Positions 23,392-35,008 are shown, counted from the stretch's first letter. The stretch is 38,213 bases of DNA from Bacillota bacterium (GCA_029960955.1 JASBVS010000001.1:1-38213); one strand, 5' to 3'. Translations and numbers: made by a program. Notes: a model not told the origin generated them from the sequence alone.

Positions 23392-25759
23392 GCCGCCGCA
23401 CCTCCCTTCCGGGCCTCCGCCTCGCGGACGGCCCGCCAGATCTTCTCGGGCGTCAGGGGCATCTCCAGGTGGTCGATGCCGAAGGGGGCGAGGGCGTCCA
23501 TCACCGCGTTGACCACGGCCGGCGTGGAGGCGATGGTGCCGGTCTCTCCCACCCCCTTGACGCCCAGCGGGTTGACGGGCGAGGGCGTCTCCGTGCGGTA
23601 GGTCTCGATGGGCGGCAGGAAGCCCGCCCGCGGCAGCGCGTAGTCCATCATGGAGCCGGTCAGGAGCTGGCCGTTCTCGTCGTAGACCGCTCCCTCCCAG
23701 AGCGCCTGGCCGATGCCCTGCACCACGCCGCCGTGGACCTGGCCGTCGACGATCAGCGGGTTGATCACCCGACCCGGGTCGTCGACGGCGACGTAGCGGA
23801 GGAGCTTCACCTGGCCGGTGGCCGGCTCCACCTCCACCACGGCCACGTGGGTACCGAAGGGATAGACGAAGTTGGAGGGGTCGTAGAAGGCGGACGCCTC
23901 CAGCGCCGGCTCCATCCCTTCCGGCAGGTTCCAGGCCAGGTACGCCTGCAGCGCCACCTGCTGGATGGTCGCCTTCCGCTCCGGGACGCCCCGCACCTGG
24001 AAGGCGCCGTCGCGGAAGTCCAGGTCCTCGGGCGCCGCCTCCAGCATGTGGGCGGCGATCTTTCTCGCCTTCTCCGCCACCCGCCGGGCGGCCAGCGCCA
24101 GGGCCCCGGAACCCACCGGCGTCGTCCGGCTGCCGTAGGTGCCCCATCCCATCGGCGTCTGCGCGGTGTCGCCGTGCACGATCTCCACGTCCTCCACCGG
24201 CACGCCCAGCTCGTCGGCCACCACCTGGGCGAAGGTGGTCTCCTCGCCCTGGCCGTGGGGCGAGCTGCCGATGTAGACGTTCACCTTGCCGGTGGGGTGG
24301 ACGCGGACGACGGCGCTCTCCCAGAGGCCGCCCTGGAAGCCCACCGCACCCGCCACCTTCGACGGCCCGAGGCCGCAGATCTCCACGTAGCTGGAGAGGC
24401 CGATCCCCAGGAAGCGCCCCCGCTTCCGCGCCTCTTCCTGCTCCTTGCGGAGCCCGTCGTAGTCGAGCGCCTCCAGCGCCTTCTCCAGCGCCCGCTCGTA
24501 GTTGCCGGAGTCGTAGGTGAGCCCGGTGGGCGTCTCGTACGGGAAGCGGTGGGCGGGGATGAAGTTCCTCCGCCGCAACTCGGCCGGGTCCATGCCGATC
24601 TCGCGGGCGTAGAGGTCGACCAGCCGCTCCAGGAGGTAGGTGGCCTCGGGACGGCCGGCGCCCCGGTAGGCCTCCACCGGCGTGGTGTGGGTGAGGACGC
24701 CGAAGACCTCGACGTCGATGTGGGGGATCGCGTACGGGCCGGAGGTGATCAGGCCGAAGAGGATGGTCGGAACGCCCGGCGCCGCCGTGGAGAGGTAGGC
24801 GCCCAGGTTGGCCACCGCCCGGACCCGGAGCGCCGTGATGCGGCCGTCGCGGGTGCCCGCCAGCACCACCTCCTGGACGTGGTCGCGGCCGTGCGTCGTC
24901 GCCCGGCAGTTCTCCGAGCGCTCCTCCGTCCACTTGACGGGCCGCCCCAGGTCGCGGGCGGCGAAGGCGACCAGCGCCTCGTCCGGGTAGAAGGGGATCT
25001 TGGAGCCGAAGCCGCCGCCCACCTCGGGCGCGACGACGCGCAGCTTCTGCTCCGGTACGCCCAGCGCCCCCGAGAGCAGGACGCGGTGGATGTGCGGGTT
25101 CTGCGAGGTGAGCCAGAGGGTCAGCTCGCCCGTGGCGGGGTTGTACTGCGCCACCGCGGCCCGCGGCTCCATGGCGGTCGGGATCAGCCGCTGGTTGCGG
25201 AGGCGGCGGCGGACGACCACCTCCGCCTGGGCGATCGCCCTCTCCGCCGCCTCCGCGCCGTTGCCCGCGCGCCAGTGGAGCACCAGGTTGCCGGGAACCT
25301 CCTCGTGGACCAGCGGCGCGCCCGGCTCCATCGCCTTCTCGGCGTCCACCACCGCAGGAAGCGGCTCGTAGTCGACGCGGATCCTCTCCAGCGCGTCCCG
25401 GGCGGCGGCCCGGCTCTCGGCGACCACCATGGCGACGCCGTCGCCCGCGTAGCGGACGCGCTCGGAGGCCAGCGCCGGGTGCGGCGGCGTCTTCAGGTCG
25501 GCGTCGGGGACGAGCCAGGCGGTGGGGATCGGGCCCAGCCTTCCCTCCAGATCCCTGCCGGTGTAGACCCGGACCACGCCGGGCGCCCGGACCGCCTCGG
25601 AGGCGTCGACCGAGCGGATGCGCGCGTGCGCGTGGGGGCTGCGCAGGATGGCGGCATAGAGCATGCCCGGCAGGCGGATGTCGTCGGTGTAGGTGGCGTG
25701 CCCAGTGATCAGGCGCGGGTCTTCCTTCCGCCTGAGCGGGGTGCCGAAGAGGGTGGGCA

Positions 25760-25760
<1 letters not shown>
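23388..25760 (-). CDS. CoxL-like form II molybdenum-hydroxylase large subunit
   Basis: Catalytic subunit of 790 residues binding molybdopterin-cytosine dinucleotide. It has the N-terminal (residues about 20-130) and the two molybdopterin-binding domains, including GGGFGSK (248-254). The active-site loop reads AYRGAGR (364-370). That is the form II signature; genuine (form I) CO dehydrogenases carry AYxCSFR with the copper-binding Cys. The catalytic Glu is in KGVGETG near the C-terminus. Physiological CO oxidation is therefore doubtful; hydroxylation of an aldehyde, purine or other heterocycle is likelier. ATG overlaps the upstream stop (ATGA). Confidence 0.92.
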
Positions 25761-26320
<560 letters not shown>

Positions 26321-26396
26321 GCGGACACCCCCTTCTGCGGATGCAGGCTGGCTTCTGACGGGCAGTCCGTGCGTTGAGGTGGAGGGTGGGCGAAAG

Positions 26397-27119
26397 ATGC
26401 AAAAGCTCAAACTACGGAAAGGAGACAGCTCTTTCGTTCGCCGGGAGAGGCGCTTCCTCCTTCTCGCCCCCCTTTCGCGCTGGCTGAACGTTCCGCGGGA
26501 TTGGCGAACGTGGGCGCTCTGCTTCCTTGTCTATGTCGTCCTAGGGGGGCTCTGGTCGCTCGCCCTGGACAACGACTTCGACGTCGTCGCCCATCCGGAC
26601 GCCCTTTCGCTGCGCTTCCAGGAGCTGGGCGTCTTCCCCTTCGCGGGAGGCGTGATGGCGTCGCTGGCCGGCGCCTGGCGCGACGGTTGGGTCGGCTGGC
26701 TCCTGAGGTGGATCTGGTCGACGGTCTATGCGCTCCTCTTTCTGCTCTTCTTCCTGCTGGGCGGGGTGGGCGTCATCCTGCCCTTCGCGGAGCCGGCCCG
26801 GCTCTTCGGCCACGGGCTGGCGACAGGCGTCCTGTGGATCCTGGCGGGGATACCCCTCGGCCTTCTGGTGATGGCCGTCGGAGGAGTTGCCTGGGTGCGC
26901 GCGGGTACAGCGGAAGGAGGCGTTCTCCGCGCGGCGCTCCGCGTCTCGGACCGTCCGCTGGAGTGGGCCGTGCGATCGGCTGCAGCCCTCGTCGCGATCA
27001 CGGGCTCGGCAGCGCTCTTCAATCTCCTGGACGCTCGCGTCGGGCCTCTCCCCACCATGCTGACGAACCTCGAGTTCGTCTGGGTGCCGCTCGTCTGGGT
27101 TCTCCTCACCCCCGGCTAG
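26397..27119 (+). CDS. Multi-span membrane protein, possibly Yip1-like
   Basis: Protein of 240 residues with a basic N-terminus ([19 protein letters not shown]) and about five hydrophobic segments ([82 protein letters not shown]). Spacing of the helices recalls Yip1-domain proteins, but no diagnostic motif is clear. ATG start with GGAGG 11 bases upstream. Monocistronic, ended by a perfect hairpin. Function unknown. Confidence 0.65.
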   Translation: MQKLKLRKGDSSFVRRERRFLLLAPLSRWLNVPRDWRTWALCFLVYVVLGGLWSLALDNDFDVVAHPDALSLRFQELGVFPFAGGVMASLAGAWRDGWVGWLLRWIWSTVYALLFLLFFLLGGVGVILPFAEPARLFGHGLATGVLWILAGIPLGLLVMAVGGVAWVRAGTAEGGVLRAALRVSDRPLEWAVRSAAALVAITGSAALFNLLDARVGPLPTMLTNLEFVWVPLVWVLLTPG

Positions 27120-27194
27120 ACGTACCCGCATCCGGCTGGATGGCGAGAGGTTCCCGGCTTCGCGGGGCAGCGGGTTCCTGCTCCCGGCGCGCGC

Positions 27195-27229
27195 GAGGGG
27201 AGCCGCCCCGCCACGGGGCGGCTCCCCTC
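27195..27229. terminator. Perfect 16-bp hairpin between convergent genes
   Basis: GAGGGGAGCCGCCCCG pairs without mismatch with CGGGGCGGCTCCCCTC around a CCA loop. It can end both the membrane-protein gene and the aldehyde oxidoreductase gene; no T tract on either side. Confidence 0.75.
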
Positions 27230-27303
27230 CGTGCGACGCCCGTCGACCCCTTGCGGGCGGGCAGCCTCGCGACCCGGCGGTCGCGCAAGGGCCCGGGGCG
27301 GCC

Positions 27304-29130
27304 TTACGCGGCCCCGCTCTGAACGGGTTCGATGCCGAGCTCCTGCAGCTTCGACTCGGGCACGACGCCGTCCTGCCAGCCGCGCAGCGCGTAGTACTCC
27401 GCCAGCATCTCGTCCAGGTGGGCGACCGAGCCCTCGCTGCCCCCCGCCGCCGGCTCCTCCAGGAAGCGGCGCGGCAGCGTGTCGTCCCTGCCCGTGAAGC
27501 CGGCGAGGTTGTTGTAGTAGCGCTCCAGGTTGTAGATCCGCTCGCCGATCCGCATCACGTCCTCGGCCGTGATCTTCCAGCCCGTGACGGCCGAGAACTG
27601 GGCGGCGTAGTTCTCCGCGCTCTCGGCGAAGGCCGAGAACTTGCAGACGTCCATCGAGTCGGAGAAGGCGTGCAGGTCCTGGAACGTCTTGAGCAGCTCC
27701 GCCTTGCCCCTCCAGGCCAGCCGGTCGGACTCCACGGGGATGCCGAGCAGCTCGGCGGCCGGCGTGTAGCCGCGCAGGTGGCAGGCGCCCCGGTTGGAGG
27801 TGGCGTAGCCCAGGGCCATTCCCTGGATGCCGCGCGGGTCGTAGGCCGGGATGGACTGGCCCTTGACGCTCATGGAGAGCTCGGGGGCGCCCAGCCGCTC
27901 GGCCGCCCGCGCGGGGCCGTCGGCGAGCAGCTCGCCCAGCCCCTCGCGCCGGCGGGCGACGGCCTCGATGGTCCGCACCATGGCCTCCGCGTCGCCCCAG
28001 GCCAGCGCCATCTCGCCCCGGAGCAGGCCGCGCTCGCTCGCCTCCATGCTCATGGAGAGCGCGTTGCCCGTCTCCAGCGTGTCCATGCCCAGGTCGTTGC
28101 AGAGCGCGAGCATGTAGGCGATGGACTCGGCGTCGTCGTTGCCGCAGTTGACGCCCAGCGCCCAGGCGGACTCGTACTCGAAGGACTGGCCGCGGACCTT
28201 GAAGGGACCTTCCTTGATCTCGACCTCCTTCTTGCAGGCGACGGGGCAACCGTAGCAGGTGGGGTCGCCCGCCAGGATGTGCTCCCGCACCCACTCGCCG
28301 GAGGTGAGCTCGGCCGTCGGCATGGTGGTCGTCTGGCCGTTCCGCACCGGCAGGGCGCCGGCCACGTTGGTCATGTTCATCAGCACGTTGGTCCCGTAGA
28401 CCGAGAGCCCTCCCTTGCGCGGGCTCGTGATCGGGCTCCCCGCGATCTTCGCCAGCGCCTCGCTGCGCGCGGCCAGGAAGGCCTCCGGATCCGCGGGCTT
28501 CGGCGGGCGCTTCGGCGCCTTGACGACCACGGCCTTCAGGTTCTTGGAGCCGGCCACGGCGCCGGTGCCGCCGCGCCCTGCGGCGCGCTGGTCCTCGTTG
28601 ACCATGCAGGCGAAGCGGACCCGGTTCTCGCCCGCCGGCCCGATGGCCAGGACGCTGAGGTCCTCGCTCCCGTGGCGTTCTTTCAGGGCCGCCACGGTCT
28701 CGTGGACGCCCTTCCCCCAGTAGGGGCTGGCGTCGAGCAGCTCGACGCGGCCCTCCTCCACGTAGGCGTAGACCGGGTGGTCGGCCCGCCCGCGGAAGAC
28801 GAGGCCGTCGAAGCCGGCCCACTTGAGGCGCGCGCCGCTCCAGCCGCCGTGATGGGAGTCGGTGACGGTGCCGGTCAGGGGCGAGCGGGTCACCACGGCC
28901 ATGCGACCGCTCATGTTGACCAGGGTGCCGGTGATCGGACCGGTCATCAAGCAGAGGATGTTCTCCGGGGAGAGAGGATCCACGTGGGGCCCGTTGTCCA
29001 GGACGAAGCGGACCCCCATCCCGCGACCGCCGATGTAGGTGCGCGCCAAGCCTTCATCCACGGGCTTGTACTCGATCTCGCCGCTCGTCAGGTCGATCCA
29101 GGCTATCCGGTTCGCGTAGCCACCCAGCAT
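27304..29130 (-). CDS. Aldehyde:ferredoxin oxidoreductase (tungsten pterin family)
   Basis: AOR-family enzyme of 608 residues, the usual length, interconverting aldehydes and acids with ferredoxin. The N-terminal domain begins GGYANRIAWIDLTSGEIEY. [4Fe-4S] ligands are C292, C295, C299 (CYGCPVAC) and C496 (DSMDVC, where family members often show DxxGLC). Pterin-binding segments include AAGRGGTGAVAGSKNLKAVVV. Start ATG 29130 with GGGGG nine bases upstream; an extension to 29229 overlaps the promoter. Monocistronic, divergent from the thiamine-binding protein. It could turn aldehydes from 2-oxoacid breakdown into acids, or reduce acids; the direction is not predictable. Confidence 0.93.
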   Translation of the reverse strand: MLGGYANRIAWIDLTSGEIEYKPVDEGLARTYIGGRGMGVRFVLDNGPHVDPLSPENILCLMTGPITGTLVNMSGRMAVVTRSPLTGTVTDSHHGGWSGARLKWAGFDGLVFRGRADHPVYAYVEEGRVELLDASPYWGKGVHETVAALKERHGSEDLSVLAIGPAGENRVRFACMVNEDQRAAGRGGTGAVAGSKNLKAVVVKAPKRPPKPADPEAFLAARSEALAKIAGSPITSPRKGGLSVYGTNVLMNMTNVAGALPVRNGQTTTMPTAELTSGEWVREHILAGDPTCYGCPVACKKEVEIKEGPFKVRGQSFEYESAWALGVNCGNDDAESIAYMLALCNDLGMDTLETGNALSMSMEASERGLLRGEMALAWGDAEAMVRTIEAVARRREGLGELLADGPARAAERLGAPELSMSVKGQSIPAYDPRGIQGMALGYATSNRGACHLRGYTPAAELLGIPVESDRLAWRGKAELLKTFQDLHAFSDSMDVCKFSAFAESAENYAAQFSAVTGWKITAEDVMRIGERIYNLERYYNNLAGFTGRDDTLPRRFLEEPAAGGSEGSVAHLDEMLAEYYALRGWQDGVVPESKLQELGIEPVQSGAA

Positions 29131-29200
29131 GCGCTTCGCCCCCACTCGCTTGGAGGTGCCGCGGCTCTCGACGCCGGATCGCGGCGGGCCGCGCAAGTCC

Positions 29201-29229
29201 AACATAAGGACGCCTGTCATGGACGTCAA
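29201..29229 (-). promoter_or_regulatory. Sigma-A-type promoter of the aldehyde oxidoreductase gene
   Basis: On the minus strand, TTGACG, a 17-base spacer, then TATGTT; predicted leader of about 65 bases. Confidence 0.6.
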
Positions 29230-29402
29230 TGTCGTACAAGTAGAGAAAGAGGAACTCTGGCCCGAGCCGACCGCAGCGCCTCCGACCGGCCCCTGCCGGC
29301 GGGCGACCGGGGGAGGAAGGATCCTGCCTGACGTCCTCGCGCGGAGCGGGTGGCAGGGCGGAGGGGGCGGCGGGCAGCCCGGCCGGAGGGAGGAGGGAGA
29401 GC

Positions 29403-29714
29403 ATGGCCATCGTGGCGGTGAGCATCGCGCCGCTCGGCACCGGCGAGACCAGCGTCAGCCGCTTCGTCGCCGCGGCCGAGCGCGTTCTGCAGGAGGAGGC
29501 GCCCCCGGGCGTCCGCTACCGGCTCGATCCGATGTTCACCACGCTGGAGGGCGACCTGGCCACCATCTTCCGTCTCGTCCAGCGGATGGAGGAAGCGGTC
29601 GTCGCGGAAGGCGCCCGGCGCGTCGACATGGTGATCAAGGTGGACGACCGGCGAGACCGGCCATCGAGCATGGAGGCGAAGGTCCGCTCGGTGGAGGAGA
29701 AGCTCGGCCGCTGA
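29403..29714 (+). CDS. MTH1187-family thiamine-binding protein (UPF0045)
   Basis: Small cytoplasmic protein of 103 residues with the ferredoxin-like fold of the MTH1187/YkoF group: IVAVSIAPLGTGETSVSRFVA at the start, YRLDPMFTTLEGDL in the middle, DMVIKVDDRRDRPSSMEAKV near the end. Members bind thiamine or related pyrimidines. GGAGG lies six bases before the ATG. It is convergent with livF (20 bases apart). Thiamine binding would fit a genome with TPP-dependent oxidoreductases, but there is no operon link. Confidence 0.85.
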   Translation: MAIVAVSIAPLGTGETSVSRFVAAAERVLQEEAPPGVRYRLDPMFTTLEGDLATIFRLVQRMEEAVVAEGARRVDMVIKVDDRRDRPSSMEAKVRSVEEKLGR

Positions 29715-29734
29715 GCGGCCCGGCCCTCGCCGTC

Positions 29735-30434
<700 letters not shown>

Positions 30435-30445
<11 letters not shown>

Positions 30446-31214
30446 CGGCCGAAGCCTCCTCGCCCAGGTAGGCCTCGATGACGCGGGGGTTGCGCCGGAT
30501 CTCCTCGGGCGTGCCGCGCGCGATCTCCACGCCGTGGTCGAGGACCACGATCCGCTCGCAGACGCCCATCACCACCGACATGTCGTGCTCGATCAGCAGG
30601 ATCGTCAGCTGGAAGCGCTCGCGGATGGCACGGATCAGCTCCATCAGCGCGCGGCTCTCCTGCGGGTTCATGCCCGCGGCCGGCTCGTCGAGCAGCAGGA
30701 GCTTCGGCCGCGAGGCCAGCGCCCGCGCGATCTCCAGCCGGCGCTGCAGGCCGTAGGGCAGGTTGCGGGCAAGCTGGCGCGCGTAGGGTCTGAGGCCCAT
30801 CAGCTCGAGCAGCTCCAGCGCGCGCGCCTCCACCGCCGCCTCGCGCTCGTACCAGGCGGGCAGCCGGAAGAGCGTGGCGAGGAAGCCCGGCGCCATGCGC
30901 GCGTGGAGCGCGACCTCGACGTTCTCCACCACGGTCAGCCCGCGGAAGAGGCGGATGTTCTGGAAGGTGCGCGCGATGCCCAGCCGGTTGACCTGGTGGG
31001 GCTTCAGGTGGCCGAGGCGGCGGCCGTCGAAGAGGATCTCCCCCTGGCTCGGCGCGAACTCGCCGGTCAGGAGGTTGAAGACCGTCGTCTTGCCCGCGCC
31101 GTTCGGCCCGATCAGGCCGACCAGCTCGCCGGCTTCCAGCTCCAGGTCCAGGCCGGAGAGCGCCTTCAGACCGCCGAAGGCGACGCCCAGGTCAACGGTC
31201 TTGAGGAGCGCCAT
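30435..31214 (-). CDS. livG: LIV-type ABC transporter ATPase (LivG)
   Basis: ATPase of 259 residues with Walker A GPNGAGKTT, signature LPYGLQRRLEIARAL, Walker B LLLLDEPAAGMNP and the LLIEHDMSVVMG segment. It has the LivG-type insertion in the helical domain (RMAPGFLATLFRLPAWYERE). The start overlaps the end of livM by 23 bases, indicating coupled translation. Confidence 0.95.
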
Positions 31215-32256
31215 CGCGGGTCACCTCCGGGAGGTCGGGCAGGGTCGCGCTTCCTGGCGAGGAAGCGGCCGCGGTCAGGGGCGCCCGGTCGCCGGCGGGC
31301 GGGCGGCGGTGGAACAGCCACGCCCACGCCTGCCCGATCGCCTCGAAGCTCAGCTCCCAGGTGCCGAAGAGCCCGCCGGTGCGGAAGATCATGAGCAGGA
31401 CCAGCACGAGCCCGTAGAGGACCATGCGCAGCGCGGCCAGCTGCTGGAGCGCCGCGCTGAGGAGCGTCAGGGCGGTGGCGCTGACGACGCTGCCGGTGAT
31501 CGAGCCGAGACCGCCCAGAACGACGTAGACGAGGATCTCGAAGCTCTTCAGGAAGCTGAACGTGGTCGGCTGGATGACGAAAAAGTAGTGGGCGTAGAGC
31601 GCTCCCCCGATCCCCGCGAAGACCGCGCCCAGCACGAAGGCCAGCACCTTGGTGCGCGTGGTGTCGACACCCGCGTCCTCGGCCGCGATCTCGTCGTCGC
31701 GGACGGCCTTCAGCGCCAGTCCCCGCGTCGAGTTGACCAGGTTCTTCACCGCCAGCACGGTGACGACGGTCAGGGCGAAGAGCCATGGCCAAGTGGTCAG
31801 GCGCGGGATGCCCAGGAGGCCGGTCGCCCCGCCCACGTAGTCGACGTTGTAGAGGATGGAGCGCAGGATCTCGCCGAAGCCGAGCGTGGCGATGGCCAGG
31901 TAGTCGCCCCGCAGGCGGAGCGTGGGCACGCCGACGAGGAGCCCCATCACCGCCGAGGCCGCGGCCGCCAGCAGGACGGCCGCCGCGAAGGGCAGGCCCC
32001 AGCGCGTGGTGGCGACGGCCGCCGTGTAGGCGCCGACCGCCATGAAGCCCGCGTGGCCGAGGGAGAACTGGCCGGTGAAGCCGTTGATCAGGTTGAGGCT
32101 GACGGCGAGGATGACGTTGATGCCCATGCTGAAGAGCTGCACCTGGTAGTAGGGGTTGAGCCAGCCCGAGGCGATGGCCACCTGACCCGCCAGGAAGGTC
32201 GCCACCAGCAGGGCGCAGACCGCCAGGTTCCCCGCGCGCAGGTACCTCCGCACCAC
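31192..32256 (-). CDS. livM: LIV-type ABC transporter permease (LivM)
   Basis: Permease of 354 residues with about ten spans. The family segments LNLINGFTGQFSLGHAGFMAVGAY and the EAA-like KAVRDDEIAAEDAGVD loop are present. GTG start four bases after the livH stop. The C-terminal hydrophilic tail overlaps livG. Confidence 0.93.
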   Translation of the reverse strand: MVRRYLRAGNLAVCALLVATFLAGQVAIASGWLNPYYQVQLFSMGINVILAVSLNLINGFTGQFSLGHAGFMAVGAYTAAVATTRWGLPFAAAVLLAAAASAVMGLLVGVPTLRLRGDYLAIATLGFGEILRSILYNVDYVGGATGLLGIPRLTTWPWLFALTVVTVLAVKNLVNSTRGLALKAVRDDEIAAEDAGVDTTRTKVLAFVLGAVFAGIGGALYAHYFFVIQPTTFSFLKSFEILVYVVLGGLGSITGSVVSATALTLLSAALQQLAALRMVLYGLVLVLLMIFRTGGLFGTWELSFEAIGQAWAWLFHRRPPAGDRAPLTAAASSPGSATLPDLPEVTRDGAPQDR

Positions 32257-32260
32257 CCTC

Positions 32261-33145
32261 TCACACCTTCTCCCGCACGTTCCGCCCCAGCAGGCCCGCC
32301 GGCCGGACGAGGAGGATCAGGATGAGAAGGGCGAAGGAGACGGCGTCCCGGAAGAGGCTGAACTGGGTGCCGCCGACGAGCGCCTCGATCACCCCGAGCA
32401 GGTAGCCTCCCAGCATGGCGCCCGGAATGCTGCCGATGCCGCCCAGCACGGCCGCGATGAAGGCCTTGAGGCCGGGGACCAGCCCCATCAGCGGGTCGAT
32501 GCGGTTGTAGTAGAGGCCGACGAGCACGCCGGCCACCGCGGCCAGCGCGGAGCCGACCGCGAAGGTGACGGCGATGGTGCGGTTGACGTCGACACCCATC
32601 AGGGCGGCCGCCTGCATGTCGTAGGCGACGGCGCGCATGGCCCTTCCCGTCCTGGTCCGCTGGACGAAGTAGACCAGGAGCAGCATCATCGCCACCGTGA
32701 CGCCGACGATGAAGAGATCCTGCGTCGAGAGCACCAGCGAGCCCCCCATCAGGCGGATCTGCCGCCACCGGATCGGGTCGGGGAAGGCGCGGGGATCGGG
32801 CTTGAGGACGAGGATGCCGCCGTTCTCCAGGATGAAGGAGACGCCGATGGCGGTGATCAGCGCCGCGATGCGCGGGGCGTTGCGCAGCGGGCGGTAGGCG
32901 ATCCGCTCGATCAGGACGCCCGTCAGCGCGGCCGCCAGCATGGCCAGCAGGAGCGCCACGCCCAGGTTCATGCTGAGCAGGGTGACCGCGAAGAAGGCGA
33001 CGTAGGCGCCGACCATGTAGATGTCGCCGTGGGCGAAGTTGATCAGCTTGATGATGCCGTAGACCATGGTGTAGCCCAGGGCGATGAGCGCATAGATGCT
33101 GCCCAGGGACAGCCCGTTGACGATCTGCTGCAGGATGGCTGTCAT
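32261..33145 (-). CDS. livH: LIV-type ABC transporter permease (LivH)
   Basis: Permease of 294 residues, about eight spans. Typical segments are GLSLGSIYALIALGYTMVYGI, INFAHGDIYMVGAY and the RAVAYDMQAAALMGVDV coupling loop. ATG 33145 follows AGGAAGG; the open extension to 33295 is Arg-rich, lies over the hairpin and is rejected. A stable hairpin separates it from livJ. Confidence 0.93.
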   Translation of the reverse strand: MTAILQQIVNGLSLGSIYALIALGYTMVYGIIKLINFAHGDIYMVGAYVAFFAVTLLSMNLGVALLLAMLAAALTGVLIERIAYRPLRNAPRIAALITAIGVSFILENGGILVLKPDPRAFPDPIRWRQIRLMGGSLVLSTQDLFIVGVTVAMMLLLVYFVQRTRTGRAMRAVAYDMQAAALMGVDVNRTIAVTFAVGSALAAVAGVLVGLYYNRIDPLMGLVPGLKAFIAAVLGGIGSIPGAMLGGYLLGVIEALVGGTQFSLFRDAVSFALLILILLVRPAGLLGRNVREKV

Positions 33146-33232
33146 GCGAACCTTCCTCTCCCGGCGACATCTCCCATCCCGGCCACCGCCTCCCGGGGAA
33201 AGCGACCGCGACCGGCTACGGGGACGGGGCGC

Positions 33233-33264
33233 GGCGGCCGTCGCCCCGGCGTGCGACGGCCGCC
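33233..33264 (-). terminator. Hairpin between livJ and livH, probable partial terminator or mRNA stabiliser
   Basis: GGCGGCCGTCGC pairs perfectly with GCGACGGCCGCC (12 bp, eight-base loop), with no T tract. Placed to let the binding-protein message outnumber that of the channel genes. Confidence 0.5.
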
Positions 33265-33291
33265 CACCACCCGGCCCGGTTCGGGGCCGGC

Positions 33292-34497
33292 TCACCCTTG
33301 CTGCGGAGTGACGCGCGCCTTGAACGTCTGCTGCCCGTCCTTCATCTCGAGGATGATGACCGGCTTGACGGGGTTGTGGTTCCGGTCCATCGAGATGGTC
33401 CCCGTCACGCCCTGGAAGCCCTGCGTCTCGGCCAGCGCCTGGCGGATCTTGTCGGGCTCGGCCGAACCCGCCCGCTTGATCGCGTCCGCCAGCAGGTAGA
33501 CGGCGTCATAGCCGAGGGCTGCGAAGCCGTCCGGCGCGTCACCGTACCTGGCCTTGTACGCCTGGACGAAGGCCTGCACCTTGGGGTCGGGGTCCTGCGA
33601 CGAGTAGTGGTTGGTGAAATAGGTGTTGTTGAGCGCCTGGGCGCCGGCCAGCTTGACCAGGTCGGGCGAGTCCCAGCCGTCGCCGCCCATCATGGGCACG
33701 GTGATGCCCAGGTCGCGCGCCTGGCGGACGATGAGACCCACCTTGTCGTAGTAGGCGGGGACGTAGATCAGATCCGGATTCTTCGTCCGGGCGGTGGTGA
33801 GGATCGAGCGGAAGTCCTGGTCGGCCTGGGTGAAGCCCTGCTCCAGGACCACCTTGCCGCCCAGCTTCTCGAACTGCTGCTTGAAGGCGGCCGCCAGCCC
33901 CTTGGAGTAGTCGTTGGTGCTGTCCTCCAGGATGACCGCCTTGCGTGCGTTCAGCTGCTTGTAGGCGAAGTCCGCGCCGACGACGCCCTGGACCGGGTCG
34001 ATGAAGCAGACGCGGAAGACCCAGTCGCGCACCTTGCCGTTCTCGACCGTCACCGGGACCGCCGTCGCCGAGGTGGCGATGAGCGGGATCTTGGCGTCGG
34101 TGACGACCGGGGCGGCGGCCAGGGAGTCGCCGGTCGTGGCGGGCCCGATGATGGCCACCACGCCGTCGCTCACCAGCCGGGTGGTCACGTTGGTCGACTC
34201 GCTGTTGTCGCCCTTGTTGTCGAGTTTGTCCGCCTCCAGCTTCCGCCCGAGGACGCCGCCCTTGCTGTTGATCTCGTCCAGCGCCATCTGCGCGCCCTGC
34301 CAGGTGTGCTGGCCGAAGGTGGCGATGGAGCCCGTCAGCTCGAAGTTGAAGCCGACCTTGATCGGGTTGTTCGCCTGTCCCGTCCCGGTCTGGGCGGCGT
34401 TGCCGCCGCCGCAGCCTGCGCTGGCCACGATGCCGAGGACCGCCAATCCCGTGAGAGCGCGTTGCCAGAAACGCCGATGTCGACCGATGCGGAGCAA
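33292..34497 (-). CDS. livJ: LIV-type ABC transporter substrate-binding lipoprotein
   Basis: Extracellular binding protein of 401 residues with a lipoprotein signal: RHRRFWQRALTGLAVLG, then ASAGC, Cys29 being the lipidated residue. Mature protein starts IKVGFNFELTGSIATFGQHT, the Peripla_BP_6 pattern, and includes VAIIGPATTGDSLAAAP and DPDPKVQAFVQAYKARYGD. The start is TTG at 34497 because GGGGAGG lies eight bases upstream. First gene of livJHMGF. The ligand is probably a branched-chain amino acid but could be an amide, urea or aromatic acid; other members of this family carry those. Confidence 0.93.
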   Translation of the reverse strand: MLRIGRHRRFWQRALTGLAVLGIVASAGCGGGNAAQTGTGQANNPIKVGFNFELTGSIATFGQHTWQGAQMALDEINSKGGVLGRKLEADKLDNKGDNSESTNVTTRLVSDGVVAIIGPATTGDSLAAAPVVTDAKIPLIATSATAVPVTVENGKVRDWVFRVCFIDPVQGVVGADFAYKQLNARKAVILEDSTNDYSKGLAAAFKQQFEKLGGKVVLEQGFTQADQDFRSILTTARTKNPDLIYVPAYYDKVGLIVRQARDLGITVPMMGGDGWDSPDLVKLAGAQALNNTYFTNHYSSQDPDPKVQAFVQAYKARYGDAPDGFAALGYDAVYLLADAIKRAGSAEPDKIRQALAETQGFQGVTGTISMDRNHNPVKPVIILEMKDGQQTFKARVTPQQG

Positions 34498-34732
34498 CTC
34501 TTCGACCTCCCCGTACGCTGCTGACCCTGGGGTGCGACAGCCGCCGCGATTTGCGCAACCCGTTCGGGATGGCTGCCCTATTCGCGGCTGCCGAAAAGTT
34601 CTCCTCCTCGCCTGGCACGTGCCCTCTTTCCGGTGCAACGAAATTCGCAACACGGGGCCCGCGCGGCGAGCTGGGGACGGCCCTCCTCGCCAGGGGCAGG
34701 GCGAAGAGGAGGGGCGACGAGAGCCGGCGGAC

Positions 34733-34762
34733 TTGAACAGGGCCGGCGGGCCGTCGTACACT
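34733..34762 (+). promoter_or_regulatory. Promoter of the tRNA-Phe gene
   Basis: TTGAAC (34733-34738), 18-base spacer, TACACT (34757-34762); the tRNA begins 18 bases after the -10. Confidence 0.6.
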
Positions 34763-34779
34763 CAGGCAGCGAACTCTCT

Positions 34780-34855
<76 letters not shown>

Positions 34856-34863
34856 GAGAAATC

Positions 34864-34904
34864 GAGGCGCCGTGCGGGATTCGGGGCACGGCGCCTCCTC
34901 TTTT
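34864..34904 (+). terminator. Rho-independent terminator of tRNA-Phe
   Basis: GAGGCGCCGTGC pairs perfectly with GCACGGCGCCTC (12 bp, ten-base loop), followed by CTCTTTT. Confidence 0.9.
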
Positions 34905-34965
34905 CCCCAGCCAGGGCCGCCTGCTGCGGCCGAACTGCTGCCAAACTAGGCCGGGCTCGCCGCGC

Positions 34966-35008
34966 TGTGACCGCGATCACTTCCTTGCCCGGCCGGGCGT
35001 GCTAAGCT
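34966..35008 (+). promoter_or_regulatory. CRP/FNR-like site and -10 element before the radical SAM gene
   Basis: TGTGA-CCGCGA-TCACT (34966-34981) fits the CRP consensus TGTGA-N6-TCACA except for the last base. TAAGCT (35003-35008) is a candidate -10. The site centre would lie about 41 bases before the predicted transcription start, the class II activator position. No good -35 exists, as expected for an activated promoter. Confidence 0.45.

Noticed and set aside
19822-23601. Open plus-strand frame of about 1259 codons
   Set aside because: It shadows the acyl-CoA synthetase in another frame and then the minus-strand lipoate and coxM-like genes; composition is Arg/Gly/Pro-rich without domains.
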